Shown: in pieces, positions 29,701-38,258 of the stretch | Position numbering within the stretch: position 1 is the stretch's first letter | Layout: every line of letters starts with the position of its first letter | NCBI RefSeq assembly: GCF_000744735.1 | Contig: NZ_JQMM01000001.1 | Coordinates: 186,001 to 250,000, forward strand | Length of the DNA stretch: 64,000 bases | Direction of reading: 5' to 3' | From: Porticoccus hydrocarbonoclasticus MCTG13d | Lineage (GTDB): Bacteria; Pseudomonadota; Gammaproteobacteria; Pseudomonadales; Porticoccaceae | Position numbers and translations under genes: made by a program | Notes under the pieces: generated by a model | What the model was told of the DNA's origin: nothing | Databases searched by the model: none | What the model saw: only the letters and a program-made list of their open reading frames with translations

Positions 29701-29874
29701 ACGCTGTATTTTTAGTGGTCAACTTATCCCGAATCAGTAAAATTTGATGCTATTACCCCGAAACCAAATATCCTTGATCTAGAATAATCGTTACGGTCTC
29801 TTTAATTACCAATTGATCGCCTATTCGCAGCCAGTATTCACAGCAGAACAGCACTTGGGGCAAATTTACCTATC

Positions 29875-30360
29875 ATGTACAAAGTTTTATTAATCGGCTT
29901 GCTGGTTTGCCAGCTGGCCATGTCTGATGAGCGGTTTCTTGCAGACAGCGTGCTGGTCGATAAGTCAGAGAGAAAGCTCTACCTGCTTCGGGATGGTATC
30001 AAATACCGGGAGTATTCCATCGCTCTGGGGCCAAGACCGCGCGGGCACAAGCTGCATGCTGGGGATGAGCGGACACCTGAGGGGCGTTATATTCTGGATT
30101 TCAAGACTGAAAAAAGTGATTTTTACAAGGCCATTCATATTTCCTACCCTAATGAGCAGGATACCAAGCGGGCTTTGGCCATTGGGGCTGCTCCGGGAGG
30201 TTCGATTATGATTCATGGGATGCCCAATAATACGACGTTACCTCCCGAGCTGATTCAGATGTTCAACTGGACCGATGGCTGTATTGCAGTGACCAATGCG
30301 GATATGGATGAAATCTGGCCGGCCATTAAGCCGGGAACACCTATTGATATTCGTCCCTAA
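29875..30360 (+). CDS. L,D-transpeptidase (YafK-like)
   Basis: A 161-residue YkuD-fold protein with a short signal sequence (KVLLIGLLVCQLAMS). The catalytic pair is His in MIHGMPN (about residue 115) and Cys in WTDGCIAVTN (about 138). The second motif lacks the usual Arg (SxGCxR), as in the YafK/DpaA-like branch. E. coli DpaA (YafK) removes Lpp from peptidoglycan rather than attaching it, so this enzyme may be a hydrolase. It lies 29 bases before a second, canonical L,D-transpeptidase gene, and an Lpp-like gene converges on them. Confidence 0.87.
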   Translation: MYKVLLIGLLVCQLAMSDERFLADSVLVDKSERKLYLLRDGIKYREYSIALGPRPRGHKLHAGDERTPEGRYILDFKTEKSDFYKAIHISYPNEQDTKRALAIGAAPGGSIMIHGMPNNTTLPPELIQMFNWTDGCIAVTNADMDEIWPAIKPGTPIDIRP

Positions 30361-30389
30361 TGGCAGCTTGGCGGCCAATTCAGGTAACA

Positions 30390-31391
30390 ATGACAAGCGC
30401 CAGGGCCTTTGGTCTCCTGTTAGTTGCTTTTTGTTGCCTGCCCTGCCTGGCTGAGAATCGGCATATCCTGACATCAGAGACAAATACGGACCTGGTGGGC
30501 AGTAACAGCAGCACCTACATATCAAGAGAAGAGACGCTGATTGATATCGCAGTACGACATCAGTTGGGATACAACATGATCCGCTCGGCAAATCCGGATG
30601 TCGACGCCTGGCTTCCAGATGACGGTAGCAAAGTATTATTGCCGTTCAGTGTTATTTTGCCGGATGCGCCACGCAAGGGCATTGTCATCAATACAGCGGA
30701 GATGCGTCTTTATTTTTACCATAGGGATGAGCAGAATCACAACACCGTGACGGTTTACCCTATCAGCGTGGGTCGCAGGGACTGGGCGACACCGCTGACT
30801 GAAACCCGCATCACCCTGCGAGTTGAACAGCCATCCTGGTATCCCCCCGAAAGTATCCGTGCGGAACACGCTGCCCGGGGAGATTTACTCCCTAAAGTCG
30901 TTCCCGCTGGCCCGGACAACCCTCTTGGCGACTATTTGCTGGCACTGGATGTTCCCAGTTACTTTATCCACGGTACGAACAAACGTTTTGGTATTGGCAT
31001 GCAAGTCACCCACGGCTGCATTCGGATGTACCCCGAACATATTGAAGAACTCTATAACCTCGCGCCGGTTAATACGCCTGTCACTATCGTCAATCAGCCC
31101 TATAAAATTGGCTGGAAAGACGAAAAGCTCTATCTGGAGGTACATCACCCACTGGAGCTTGATGGCGTGGTACAGGAGGAAAACCGAACAGGGGTTGTCG
31201 ATAAGCTGACATCGATGCTGGAGAAACAGCCGGAGGTTCTGATTGACTGGAACAGGGTCGATATTGCAATAACAAAAGCTACGGGTATGCCCGCACTAGT
31301 GGGAATACAGCCACATTCATTATCAGATTTTGAGTATTACCGAAATCATATCCGGTCAGACCACTCAAACCGACCGGATATGATTGAGTAA
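30390..31391 (+). CDS. L,D-transpeptidase (YbiS/YcfS/ErfK-like)
   Basis: A 333-residue exported enzyme. A signal peptide (AFGLLLVAFCCLPCLAE) precedes a LysM-like region (SREETLIDIAVRHQLGYNMIRSANPDVDAWLP), which should bind peptidoglycan. The YkuD catalytic domain follows, with FIHGTNKRFGIG and the full THGCIRMYPEHIEEL motif. In enterobacteria such enzymes attach Lpp to meso-diaminopimelate or form 3-3 crosslinks. ATG 30390, preceded by AGG, gives a proper signal peptide; the frame opens 30 bases earlier. It ends five bases from the converging Lpp-like gene. Confidence 0.92.
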   Translation: MTSARAFGLLLVAFCCLPCLAENRHILTSETNTDLVGSNSSTYISREETLIDIAVRHQLGYNMIRSANPDVDAWLPDDGSKVLLPFSVILPDAPRKGIVINTAEMRLYFYHRDEQNHNTVTVYPISVGRRDWATPLTETRITLRVEQPSWYPPESIRAEHAARGDLLPKVVPAGPDNPLGDYLLALDVPSYFIHGTNKRFGIGMQVTHGCIRMYPEHIEELYNLAPVNTPVTIVNQPYKIGWKDEKLYLEVHHPLELDGVVQEENRTGVVDKLTSMLEKQPEVLIDWNRVDIAITKATGMPALVGIQPHSLSDFEYYRNHIRSDHSNRPDMIE

Positions 31392-31396
31392 ATGGA

Positions 31397-31672
31397 CTAC
31401 TTTTCCATTGCCTTTTTAAAGGCCCGGTCAATTTTCTCGTTGGCTTCGTATGCTGATGTTTTTGCTTCGTCAGCGGTACTTTGGGCATTGGCAGCAGCTT
31501 TATTTGCAGCATCAGCTGACCGCTGGGCATCGGCGGCTGCCCTGCTTGCTTCTGCAGCTGAACGCTGAGCTTCCTGCGCCATTGCCCTGACCTCATCTAC
31601 CGATGAGTTACTTGCACAACCAGTGACCGCCACCACCATCAAAACAGGTAAAAACTTTACTAAAGATTTCAT
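31397..31672 (-). CDS. Lpp/OprI-like alanine-zipper outer-membrane lipoprotein
   Basis: A 91-residue lipoprotein. The signal ends in lipobox VTGC (Cys19), and the mature part is about 73 residues. It is a continuous alanine-rich heptad helix (AQEAQRSAAEASRAAADAQ, ADAANKAAANAQSTADEA) like Pseudomonas OprI and E. coli Lpp. It ends in KKAMEK, giving the C-terminal Lys that L,D-transpeptidases link to peptidoglycan. It converges tail to tail with the two L,D-transpeptidase genes, which likely act on it. Confidence 0.9.
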   Translation of the reverse strand: MKSLVKFLPVLMVVAVTGCASNSSVDEVRAMAQEAQRSAAEASRAAADAQRSADAANKAAANAQSTADEAKTSAYEANEKIDRAFKKAMEK

Positions 31673-31899
31673 GAAGCTCTCCTTACTGAAGAAAAAACAA
31701 GTCAGATCTACACGGGGGTTATTACTTTCAAAGTATGGATGCAGGATTTACCAGTTGCAAACCCTGTTACTTATCAACTTGATTTGAATTAATTATCAGG
31801 TTCATATTCATGGTGTACTGACACAAGACACACATATTGGCTACAGAGGCACTGCCACGCAAGTGGTGAAGCCCCCTTATTGCGACGGCAGGAAACCCT

Positions 31900-32952
31900 A
31901 TGGCAAAACAACGACTGATTATGCTGTTCGACGGGACCTGGAACGATCCCGAAGATCAAACAAATGTTTATCGTATCTCGCGCTGCCTTCATGATTATGA
32001 TAGCGATATACGACAACGCTTTTTCTACAGCGCCGGTGTTGGCACATCGAAGCTGGAGCGTTTCAGAGGGGGCGTGTTCGGTTACGGTCTTAGCAAAAAT
32101 TTGCTGGCGGGATACGAGTGGCTTGCAAAACGCTACACCGATGGAGAGGAAATCTGGATATTCGGTTTCAGTCGTGGAGCCTATACGGCAAGAAGTCTCG
32201 TTGGGTTAATCCGCAAATGTGGGTTACTGCATATCGTCACCCCGGGCTTGCTGGAAAAAGCTGAAAGTATCTACCGGGACGAGGGTCTCTCTCCAGATGC
32301 TGACGTCTGCAAGGATTTCAGGGAACGCTACAGCCGAAGTCCGAGGATCCACTTCATCGGCGTATGGGATACCGTCGGCGCACTGGGAGTACCCGGCACG
32401 GTCCTTTCCGAAAGGGGGAAGTACTCGTGGCACGATACCGAACTCTCCAGCATTGTGGATTATGCCTACCATGCGGTTGCACTGGACGAACACAGGGCGG
32501 CCTACGACGTACCACTGTGGACAAGTGCCGATGGAAACAAAAAACAGCGCAATCTGGAGGTTGAGCAGCGCTGGTTTATTGGCGCCCACGCGAATGTGGG
32601 CGGTGGCTATGGTACCAAGGATTCACTTGCCGATATTCCGTTGCAATGGATTCTGGAGAATGCTGAAAAAGCAGGGCTGAAGCTCGATCCATTCAAGGCT
32701 CCCGACGATGCATGGCAAACCGAGCCAAAAGACTCCTTCAAGGAATTTCTGAACGGCGCCTACGCGTGGTTCCGCAAGATCAAAGGCGAGGGGGATGGCC
32801 GGTTCTGCAGAAGATATTCCGAGGGTATAAACGGACACCCTGCGGTCAACATTTCGGTTGACAACAGTGTCTGGAACCGCTGGAAAGATGGCAGGTTTAA
32901 CTATCGACCACGCACCCTGACCGATGCAAACCAGCGGCCTCCGGAGCAATAA
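31900..32952 (+). CDS. DUF2235 alpha/beta hydrolase
   Basis: A 350-residue protein with the DUF2235 pattern: N-terminal LIMLFDGTWND, the nucleophile elbow IFGFSRGAYTAR (Ser91) and FIGVWDTVGALG. DUF2235 includes the Tle1 phospholipase effectors of type VI secretion. No vgrG, tap/DUF4123 chaperone or immunity gene is adjacent and no secretion signal is seen. A stand-alone intracellular hydrolase is therefore as likely. Its promoter region (31673-31899) is shared with the divergent Lpp-like gene. Confidence 0.88.
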   Translation: MAKQRLIMLFDGTWNDPEDQTNVYRISRCLHDYDSDIRQRFFYSAGVGTSKLERFRGGVFGYGLSKNLLAGYEWLAKRYTDGEEIWIFGFSRGAYTARSLVGLIRKCGLLHIVTPGLLEKAESIYRDEGLSPDADVCKDFRERYSRSPRIHFIGVWDTVGALGVPGTVLSERGKYSWHDTELSSIVDYAYHAVALDEHRAAYDVPLWTSADGNKKQRNLEVEQRWFIGAHANVGGGYGTKDSLADIPLQWILENAEKAGLKLDPFKAPDDAWQTEPKDSFKEFLNGAYAWFRKIKGEGDGRFCRRYSEGINGHPAVNISVDNSVWNRWKDGRFNYRPRTLTDANQRPPEQ

Positions 32953-33094
32953 GTTGCAACCTCGTCTTGGCCCGAGGGAGCCACTCCCACATTATTATTG
33001 ATGTGCGGACCAGCGGGGCATCGGACCCTGCTTCTGCATCGCAGCAATTCGAAACGACGACTTAACAACTGTCGCTTGGCCAAATGGACATCAT

Positions 33095-33823
33095 ATGGAC
33101 ATATCACTGGTTTCAACCATTATTGTTCTTAGTACTGCCGCCGGGATTTGTATCCCCGTAGGTGGACTTATCGCGAGTTTCGAGCATATTCGACCCAATT
33201 GGCTCGAACAGGAATTTCGACATTTTCTGATTGCCTTCGGTGGCGGCATTCTTCTGGGGGCCGTTTCTGTCGTTCTGGTTCCAGAAGGAACCGCATTTAT
33301 GAGTGATTCTGTATTTTCAATTCCTGTCGTCCTCGCCGGTGGTATCACGTTCTTCCTCATTGAGCGATTACTCGATTTGAGGCGGAGGGACTCTCCCCAA
33401 TTGATGGCAATGGTCCTGGACTACGTCCCCGAAGCCATCGCATTGGGAGGGCTAATCGCTCTGGGGTCACCCGTTGCTCCGTTGCTGGCATTGCTGATTG
33501 GCTTACAAAACCTGCCAGAAGGATTTAATGCCTACAGGGAGCTTAAGTCTCAAAACAACACCTCCCCCAGAAAAACGTTGCTGACAATGAGCCTCCTGGT
33601 TCCAGTAGGACCGCTGGCGGGAATTACCGGTTATTCATTTCTCTCGGAGCACGAACCCATCATGGGGGCAATCATGCTATTTTCAGCTGGCGGCATTCTT
33701 TATCTGATCTTTCAGGATATCGCGCCACAATCGCGACTGAAAAAACACTGGGCACCACCTCTTGGAGCTGTGTTTGGGTTTTGCTTTGCACTGTTTGCTG
33801 AAATGTTGACCCACACCGCTTGA
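33095..33823 (+). CDS. ZIP-like membrane transporter
   Basis: A 242-residue protein with about eight hydrophobic helices resembling the ZIP metal-transporter family. The two membrane metal motifs are recognisable but altered: DYVPEAIALGG where ZIP helix 4 usually has HNxPEG, and GLQNLPEGFNAY where a His normally precedes. Loss of both His makes the substrate uncertain; the conserved Pro-Glu pairs remain. It is followed by a Na/Ca exchanger gene on the same strand, after 114 bases. Confidence 0.78.
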   Translation: MDISLVSTIIVLSTAAGICIPVGGLIASFEHIRPNWLEQEFRHFLIAFGGGILLGAVSVVLVPEGTAFMSDSVFSIPVVLAGGITFFLIERLLDLRRRDSPQLMAMVLDYVPEAIALGGLIALGSPVAPLLALLIGLQNLPEGFNAYRELKSQNNTSPRKTLLTMSLLVPVGPLAGITGYSFLSEHEPIMGAIMLFSAGGILYLIFQDIAPQSRLKKHWAPPLGAVFGFCFALFAEMLTHTA

Positions 33824-33937
33824 TAAGCCTCTGCTCGCACCTGGCCTATCAGATCAACTTTTCATTGAGGAATGACGACCAGTTTTACGCCACGCAAACC
33901 AACCCTCTGAGGTCAGTTACACAAATTTGAGGTCGCT

Positions 33938-35023
33938 ATGACAATTCTACTGTTCATCGTTGGTCTGGTGTTCCTGATTATCGGTGCGGAAGCGCTGGTA
34001 CGGAGTGCATCCCGTCTGGCGGCTGTTCTCGGTATCTCGCCACTGGTGATCGGATTGACTGTCGTGGCATTTGGCACCAGTTCACCCGAATTGGCGGTAA
34101 GCATTAAATCAGCGCTCTCCGGCCAGGCAAGTATTGCCGTGGGTAACGTTGTTGGCAGTAACATTTTCAACGTCTTGTTTATTCTTGGTATTTCAGCACT
34201 GATTGTGCCACTGGTCGTAGCCCAACAACTGGTACGACTTGATGTGCCCTTGATGATAGCTCTCTCTGTTATTGTTTTGATCCTGTCGCTGGATGAGAGC
34301 TTCAGTCGTATAGATGGCCTTATGCTGGTGATGGGCCTCATTCTCTATGTCTGGTTTTTGATTTCCCAGAGCCGCAGAGAAAGCGTCGAGGTAAGAGACG
34401 AGTACGCCCGGGAGTTCGGGAGCAAGGGCGCTGCAAAAGGCTTCTGGGGTAAAAACCTAGGCTTGATCTTTGGTGGTCTCATACTATTGGTACTCGGCTC
34501 CCGCTGGCTGGTCGGAAGTGCTGTGGCCTTTGCCCAATATCTGGGCGTCAGCGAACTGGTTGTCGGCTTGACGATAGTTGCTGCGGGCACATCCCTGCCA
34601 GAAGTGGTTACCTCTGTGATTGCCGCCCTTCGTGGAGAACGTGATATTGCCGTTGGCAATGTTATCGGTAGCAACCTCTTCAATATTATGGGGGTTCTTG
34701 GGCTTGCGAGCATTATCGCGCCAACCGGCATCGATGCTTCACCTGCCGTGGTTGGATTCGATATACCTGTCATGATCGGGGTAGCGTTGGTGTGCCTCCC
34801 TATATTTTTTACAGGTGGCGTCATCAGCAGGAAAGAAGGTCTGTTACTGCTGGGGTACTATGTAGCCTACACACTGTACCTGGTCCTGACCGCATCTCAC
34901 CACGATGCTTTGCCACAGTTCAGTGCAGTTATGTTGTATTTAGTCATGCCGCTAACCGCTGTCACCCTGTTTTTTGTAGCGCTACGGCAAATACGCAGCA
35001 GGAAAAGACGTCCGACAGAATAA
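33938..35023 (+). CDS. calcium/sodium antiporter (YrbG/CaCA family)
   Basis: A 361-residue inner-membrane exchanger with ten or so helices in two inverted halves. Each half holds an alpha repeat: VVAFGTSSPELAVS with GNVVGSNIFNVL, and VAAGTSLPEVVTS with GNVIGSNLFNIM. The acidic residues of the SPE and LPE motifs bind calcium in the family. A charged cytoplasmic loop (about residues 145-175) separates the halves. Expected role is calcium or similar divalent export driven by sodium or protons. Confidence 0.93.
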   Translation: MTILLFIVGLVFLIIGAEALVRSASRLAAVLGISPLVIGLTVVAFGTSSPELAVSIKSALSGQASIAVGNVVGSNIFNVLFILGISALIVPLVVAQQLVRLDVPLMIALSVIVLILSLDESFSRIDGLMLVMGLILYVWFLISQSRRESVEVRDEYAREFGSKGAAKGFWGKNLGLIFGGLILLVLGSRWLVGSAVAFAQYLGVSELVVGLTIVAAGTSLPEVVTSVIAALRGERDIAVGNVIGSNLFNIMGVLGLASIIAPTGIDASPAVVGFDIPVMIGVALVCLPIFFTGGVISRKEGLLLLGYYVAYTLYLVLTASHHDALPQFSAVMLYLVMPLTAVTLFFVALRQIRSRKRRPTE

Positions 35024-35108
35024 TGTCCTGCGATACTGCTTCACATCCCTGCCGATGAAAACAACACCCTGCATTCAAACGGGTACGGCTCCACATGCGA
35101 GGTATTAA

Positions 35109-35426
35109 ATGAACTGGTTTATTTTGTTTGTTGCCGGTCTTCTCGAAATCGGCTGGGCTATCGGGTTAAAGTACACAGAAGGCTTCACGCGACTATGGCC
35201 AACGGTGGGAACAGTGATTTCACTAATTGTCAGCTTTGCCCTGCTCGGCATTGCCATGCGGTCACTACCTGTGGGAACGGCGTACGCGGTCTGGGTTGGT
35301 ATCGGTGCCGTTGGTACAGCGATTTTGGGGATATTGCTGTTCGGCGATTCCGCCGATTTGCCGAGAATACTCAGCCTTTGCCTGATTTGCGCCGGTATTG
35401 TTGGCCTCAAACTTACCCATGCCTGA
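35109..35426 (+). CDS. sugE: Gdx/SugE-type small multidrug resistance exporter
   Basis: A 105-residue, four-helix SMR protein. Sequence features match the guanidinium-exporter (Gdx) branch: [20 protein letters not shown] with the essential Glu13, [16 protein letters not shown], and GDSADLPR near the end. Gdx proteins function as dual-topology dimers exchanging guanidinium for protons, and some export quaternary ammonium. I looked for a guanidine riboswitch upstream (35024-35108) and saw no convincing one. Confidence 0.93.
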   Translation: MNWFILFVAGLLEIGWAIGLKYTEGFTRLWPTVGTVISLIVSFALLGIAMRSLPVGTAYAVWVGIGAVGTAILGILLFGDSADLPRILSLCLICAGIVGLKLTHA

Positions 35427-35663
35427 CAACCGATTGAAAAATCTGGACTTTTAGACCCATGGCATCTACGCAGATGACGCCGCCAGCTGGTTCGGCATCG
35501 GCCCTCCATTCTATTAGCACTTAATGTCGGCGCCCGGCAAATAACTCCTGACTGTTAGACGTTTCTGCTACCTTTTGCCTGCGTCAATTTGTCGCATGTT
35601 CTGTTTTTCGTCCGTCTTTTAGAATAGCGCTCCTTTTGAGGCTTCACTAAGGAGTGGCTTGTT

Positions 35664-37781
35664 TTGACTTTCATCTATTCCCGCGTCATGAAACGTTCTA
35701 TTTTCCATGCTGTACTGGCCACCAGTCTCCCGGTCTTTTTGCTGGCATCTTCATACGCTGAGGAGACTGTAGAAGAAATTATCCTTATCAAGCCTCAGCA
35801 AACGATGCCTACAACAACGGGCGACGCCACCAGTTTATTGGGCGATCAGGGTGTCGATTTTTCTGCTGCCGGTGGTATTTCCCAGTTACCCAGCATTCGC
35901 GGAATGAATGGTGATCGGGTTAAAGTACTCATTGACGGCGGTGAAATTACTTCTGCCTGTGCAAACCATATGAATCCCCCGCTTTCGTATATGGACGCCA
36001 GCCGTATTTCATCGACGACGGTCCTGAGTGGCATTACCCCTGTCAGTATGGGTGGCGACAGTATCGCCGGCACAATTTCAGTCGATTCCCGCAAACCCGC
36101 CTATTCTGATTCCGACGAACTACTTATGCAGGGTTCTATTGGTGCCATTTACGAAAGTAATGGGCGGCACCACGGCGAATACTTAAACGCTACCATCGCC
36201 AACAGCAATCTGAGCCTGGGTTACAGCGGGAGCCTGGACCGCTCCGACAGTTATCGCGATGGCAGTGGCGACAAAGTTCTTGATACGCTCTATCGTTCAG
36301 AAAATCACGCCATTACCTTTGGTGCCAGAGGTGAAGTTCAGGAGCTCGTCCTGAAGCTCACCCACCAGAAAGTACACTATCAAGGCTTTCCCAATCAGTA
36401 CATGGACATGGTAGGCAATGAAGGTGACGGCGTTATTGTCAACTACCTCCACGATTTTAGCTGGATGAAACTGGATGTCCTGTTTAGCTGGAATGATGTC
36501 GAGCATGAAATGGGATTTTTCACCGAGGAGAAGACCGGCACGATGCCCATGTATACCGAGGGCAAGGACATGGGTTACGTCCTGAAGGCAGAATTCCCAC
36601 TGTCAGAGCAACACACATTGCGTATCGGTAATGAATACCACAAATTTGAACTCGACGACTGGTGGCCTGCTGTGCCCGGCTCAATGATGATGGGCCCCGA
36701 TGACTATATCAATATCAATGATGGCGAGCGCACCCGCTACGCGCTGTGGGCTGAGTCAGAATATCGGATCAACACATCCTGGACAGCTCTCTACGGTATT
36801 CGCTACGAGCATGTCATTACCGATACCGATGATGTGCAACCCTACAACACCATGCCGATGATCATGATGAGCCCCAACCTCGATGCACCGGCTGCAACTG
36901 CATTCAATGCTCGCAATCACAAGCAGGTTGATGACAACATCGATTTAACCCTGCTGTTCCGCTACCAGCCAACGTCCGAGGATACTGTAGAGTTTGGCTA
37001 CGCACGCAAAACCCGCTCACCCAACCTCTATGAGCGCTATACATGGGGCAGAAACACCATGGCAATGACCATGATTGGCTGGTATGGCGACGGCAATGGC
37101 TATGTGGGTGATATTGACTTGGATCCGGAGACTGCGCATACCCTGAGCGCTGCCTATAGCAAAAAGGCTTCGGATAACCGCTGGGAATACACCATCAGCC
37201 CCTATTACACATACGTGGATGATTTTATTGATGCTACTCAGATCGGTACATTCAATCCGAGAATGGTAATGTCCGTTACACGACCCAGGTTGCAATTTAC
37301 CAATATCGACGCCGAGTTTTACGGTCTGGATGCAAATGGTTCCCGCCTTCTTTCCCAATCTGGCAAGTGGGGCACCGTGAACCTGAAAGCCCGGGCGTCC
37401 TACACTCGAGGTAAACGCAAAGACGGCCCGGAAGACCTTTACCACATCATGCCACTTAATGTGAAAATCGCTTTGGAGCAGTCTTTTCAGCAGTGGGCCA
37501 ATACTATTGAATTGGAGTGGGTCGATGAAAAAGACAACGTAGACCGGGTTCGTCTGGAAAATAAAACGGCCAAATATACCCTCCTGAACATATTCACCCA
37601 ATACCGCTGGCATAACACCACGCTTAATTTTGGGGTACGTAATCTGCTGGATGAAAGCTATGACCTGCCTTTGGGTGGCGTAAGTCTGGCCCAATGGCGT
37701 GATGACGGCATGACGGGGCCCTTTGAATCACTCCACGGTCCCGGACGCTCTGCAGAGATGGGAATTCGTTACGATTTCTAG
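35664..37781 (+). CDS. OprC-like TonB-dependent copper receptor
   Basis: A 705-residue outer-membrane receptor. A signal peptide ends near SSYAEE, and a candidate TonB box (VEEIILIKP) follows. The plug has the IRGMNGDRVKVLIDGG segment, and the barrel ends in the terminal Phe (GIRYDF). The copper-site pattern of Pseudomonas OprC, CxxxM plus HxM, is present: C99-A-N-H-M103 and H281-E-M283, with nearly the spacing of OprC. Methionine clusters (SMMMGPDD, TMPMIMMS, TMAMTM) add to the copper theme. TTG 35664 has AAGGAG nine bases upstream; ATG 35688 is the alternative. No Fur-like box was recognised. Confidence 0.9.
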   Translation: MTFIYSRVMKRSIFHAVLATSLPVFLLASSYAEETVEEIILIKPQQTMPTTTGDATSLLGDQGVDFSAAGGISQLPSIRGMNGDRVKVLIDGGEITSACANHMNPPLSYMDASRISSTTVLSGITPVSMGGDSIAGTISVDSRKPAYSDSDELLMQGSIGAIYESNGRHHGEYLNATIANSNLSLGYSGSLDRSDSYRDGSGDKVLDTLYRSENHAITFGARGEVQELVLKLTHQKVHYQGFPNQYMDMVGNEGDGVIVNYLHDFSWMKLDVLFSWNDVEHEMGFFTEEKTGTMPMYTEGKDMGYVLKAEFPLSEQHTLRIGNEYHKFELDDWWPAVPGSMMMGPDDYININDGERTRYALWAESEYRINTSWTALYGIRYEHVITDTDDVQPYNTMPMIMMSPNLDAPAATAFNARNHKQVDDNIDLTLLFRYQPTSEDTVEFGYARKTRSPNLYERYTWGRNTMAMTMIGWYGDGNGYVGDIDLDPETAHTLSAAYSKKASDNRWEYTISPYYTYVDDFIDATQIGTFNPRMVMSVTRPRLQFTNIDAEFYGLDANGSRLLSQSGKWGTVNLKARASYTRGKRKDGPEDLYHIMPLNVKIALEQSFQQWANTIELEWVDEKDNVDRVRLENKTAKYTLLNIFTQYRWHNTTLNFGVRNLLDESYDLPLGGVSLAQWRDDGMTGPFESLHGPGRSAEMGIRYDF

Positions 37782-37805
37782 CAAGGCCTTTCAATCAACA
37801 TCCCC

Positions 37806-37836
37806 CCAACAGGGGGCACATCTTGCCCTCTGTTGG
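37806..37836. terminator. hairpin after the copper-receptor gene
   Basis: CCAACAGGGGGCA (37806-37818) and TGCCCTCTGTTGG (37824-37836) pair with a single imperfect position, forming a 13-pair stem with a five-base loop, 25 bases after the stop. There is no T-run, so it may act as an mRNA-stabilising or Rho-assisted end. Confidence 0.6.
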
Positions 37837-38077
37837 CCTGTCGCCACGTCATTTCCCCTTTTTGCAATATTGGAGTCATAGCTCCCACCAGGCCTGCACG
37901 AATCGACTCGCAGAGATACTGCCCCTTGAGGGCATGCCGCGAGGCGCTGAGCGGATAACATAGAGGATACTTGGTTTAGTGCTTTATATACCCACCCATC
38001 GGCTCTAAAGACCACGTAGCTCCCAATTCGCGGAGCGGCCTTGACACTCTAACCACTTGTTCTAACATAACTTTTAA

Positions 38078-38108
38078 GCCCGCTGTAAATGCAATTTACA
38101 CTGCGGGC
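38078..38108. promoter_or_regulatory. strong hairpin in the HD-GYP leader
   Basis: GCCCGC-TGTAAAT (38078-38090) pairs with ATTTACA-ct-GCGGGC (38094-38108), giving thirteen pairs with a two-base bulge and a three-base loop. It is 150 bases before the HD-GYP start and lacks a T-run on the plus strand. It could be a terminator for minus-strand transcription, an operator or a leader structure. Confidence 0.5.
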
Positions 38109-38258
38109 GCCCATATGGCTTACGGGAAAAGCCTTACAGGTAGATGGAAGAGTCCTGGCGACAACAGACCGAACACGGCGGCCGTTTTATCGTTGCAGCT
38201 GTGTTGCTACAAAGCGTCGGATACTGGTGCGTCTGGCCACGCAAGTCAGGAGGACATT

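Larger units (their letters stand above)
37782..38258. other. intergenic region with two hairpins, 477 bases
   Basis: No gene is supported between the receptor and HD-GYP genes. A frame open from 38115 joins the HD-GYP gene but has no coding character before ATG 38259. The region holds the post-receptor hairpin (37806-37836) and a second strong one at 38078-38108. TTGACA at 38041-38046 is a possible -35 without a clear -10. Confidence 0.6.

Noticed and set aside
35024-35108. guanidine riboswitch before the Gdx-type gene
   Set aside because: I looked for paired ACGR-loop hairpins or a ykkC-type core and found none convincing.
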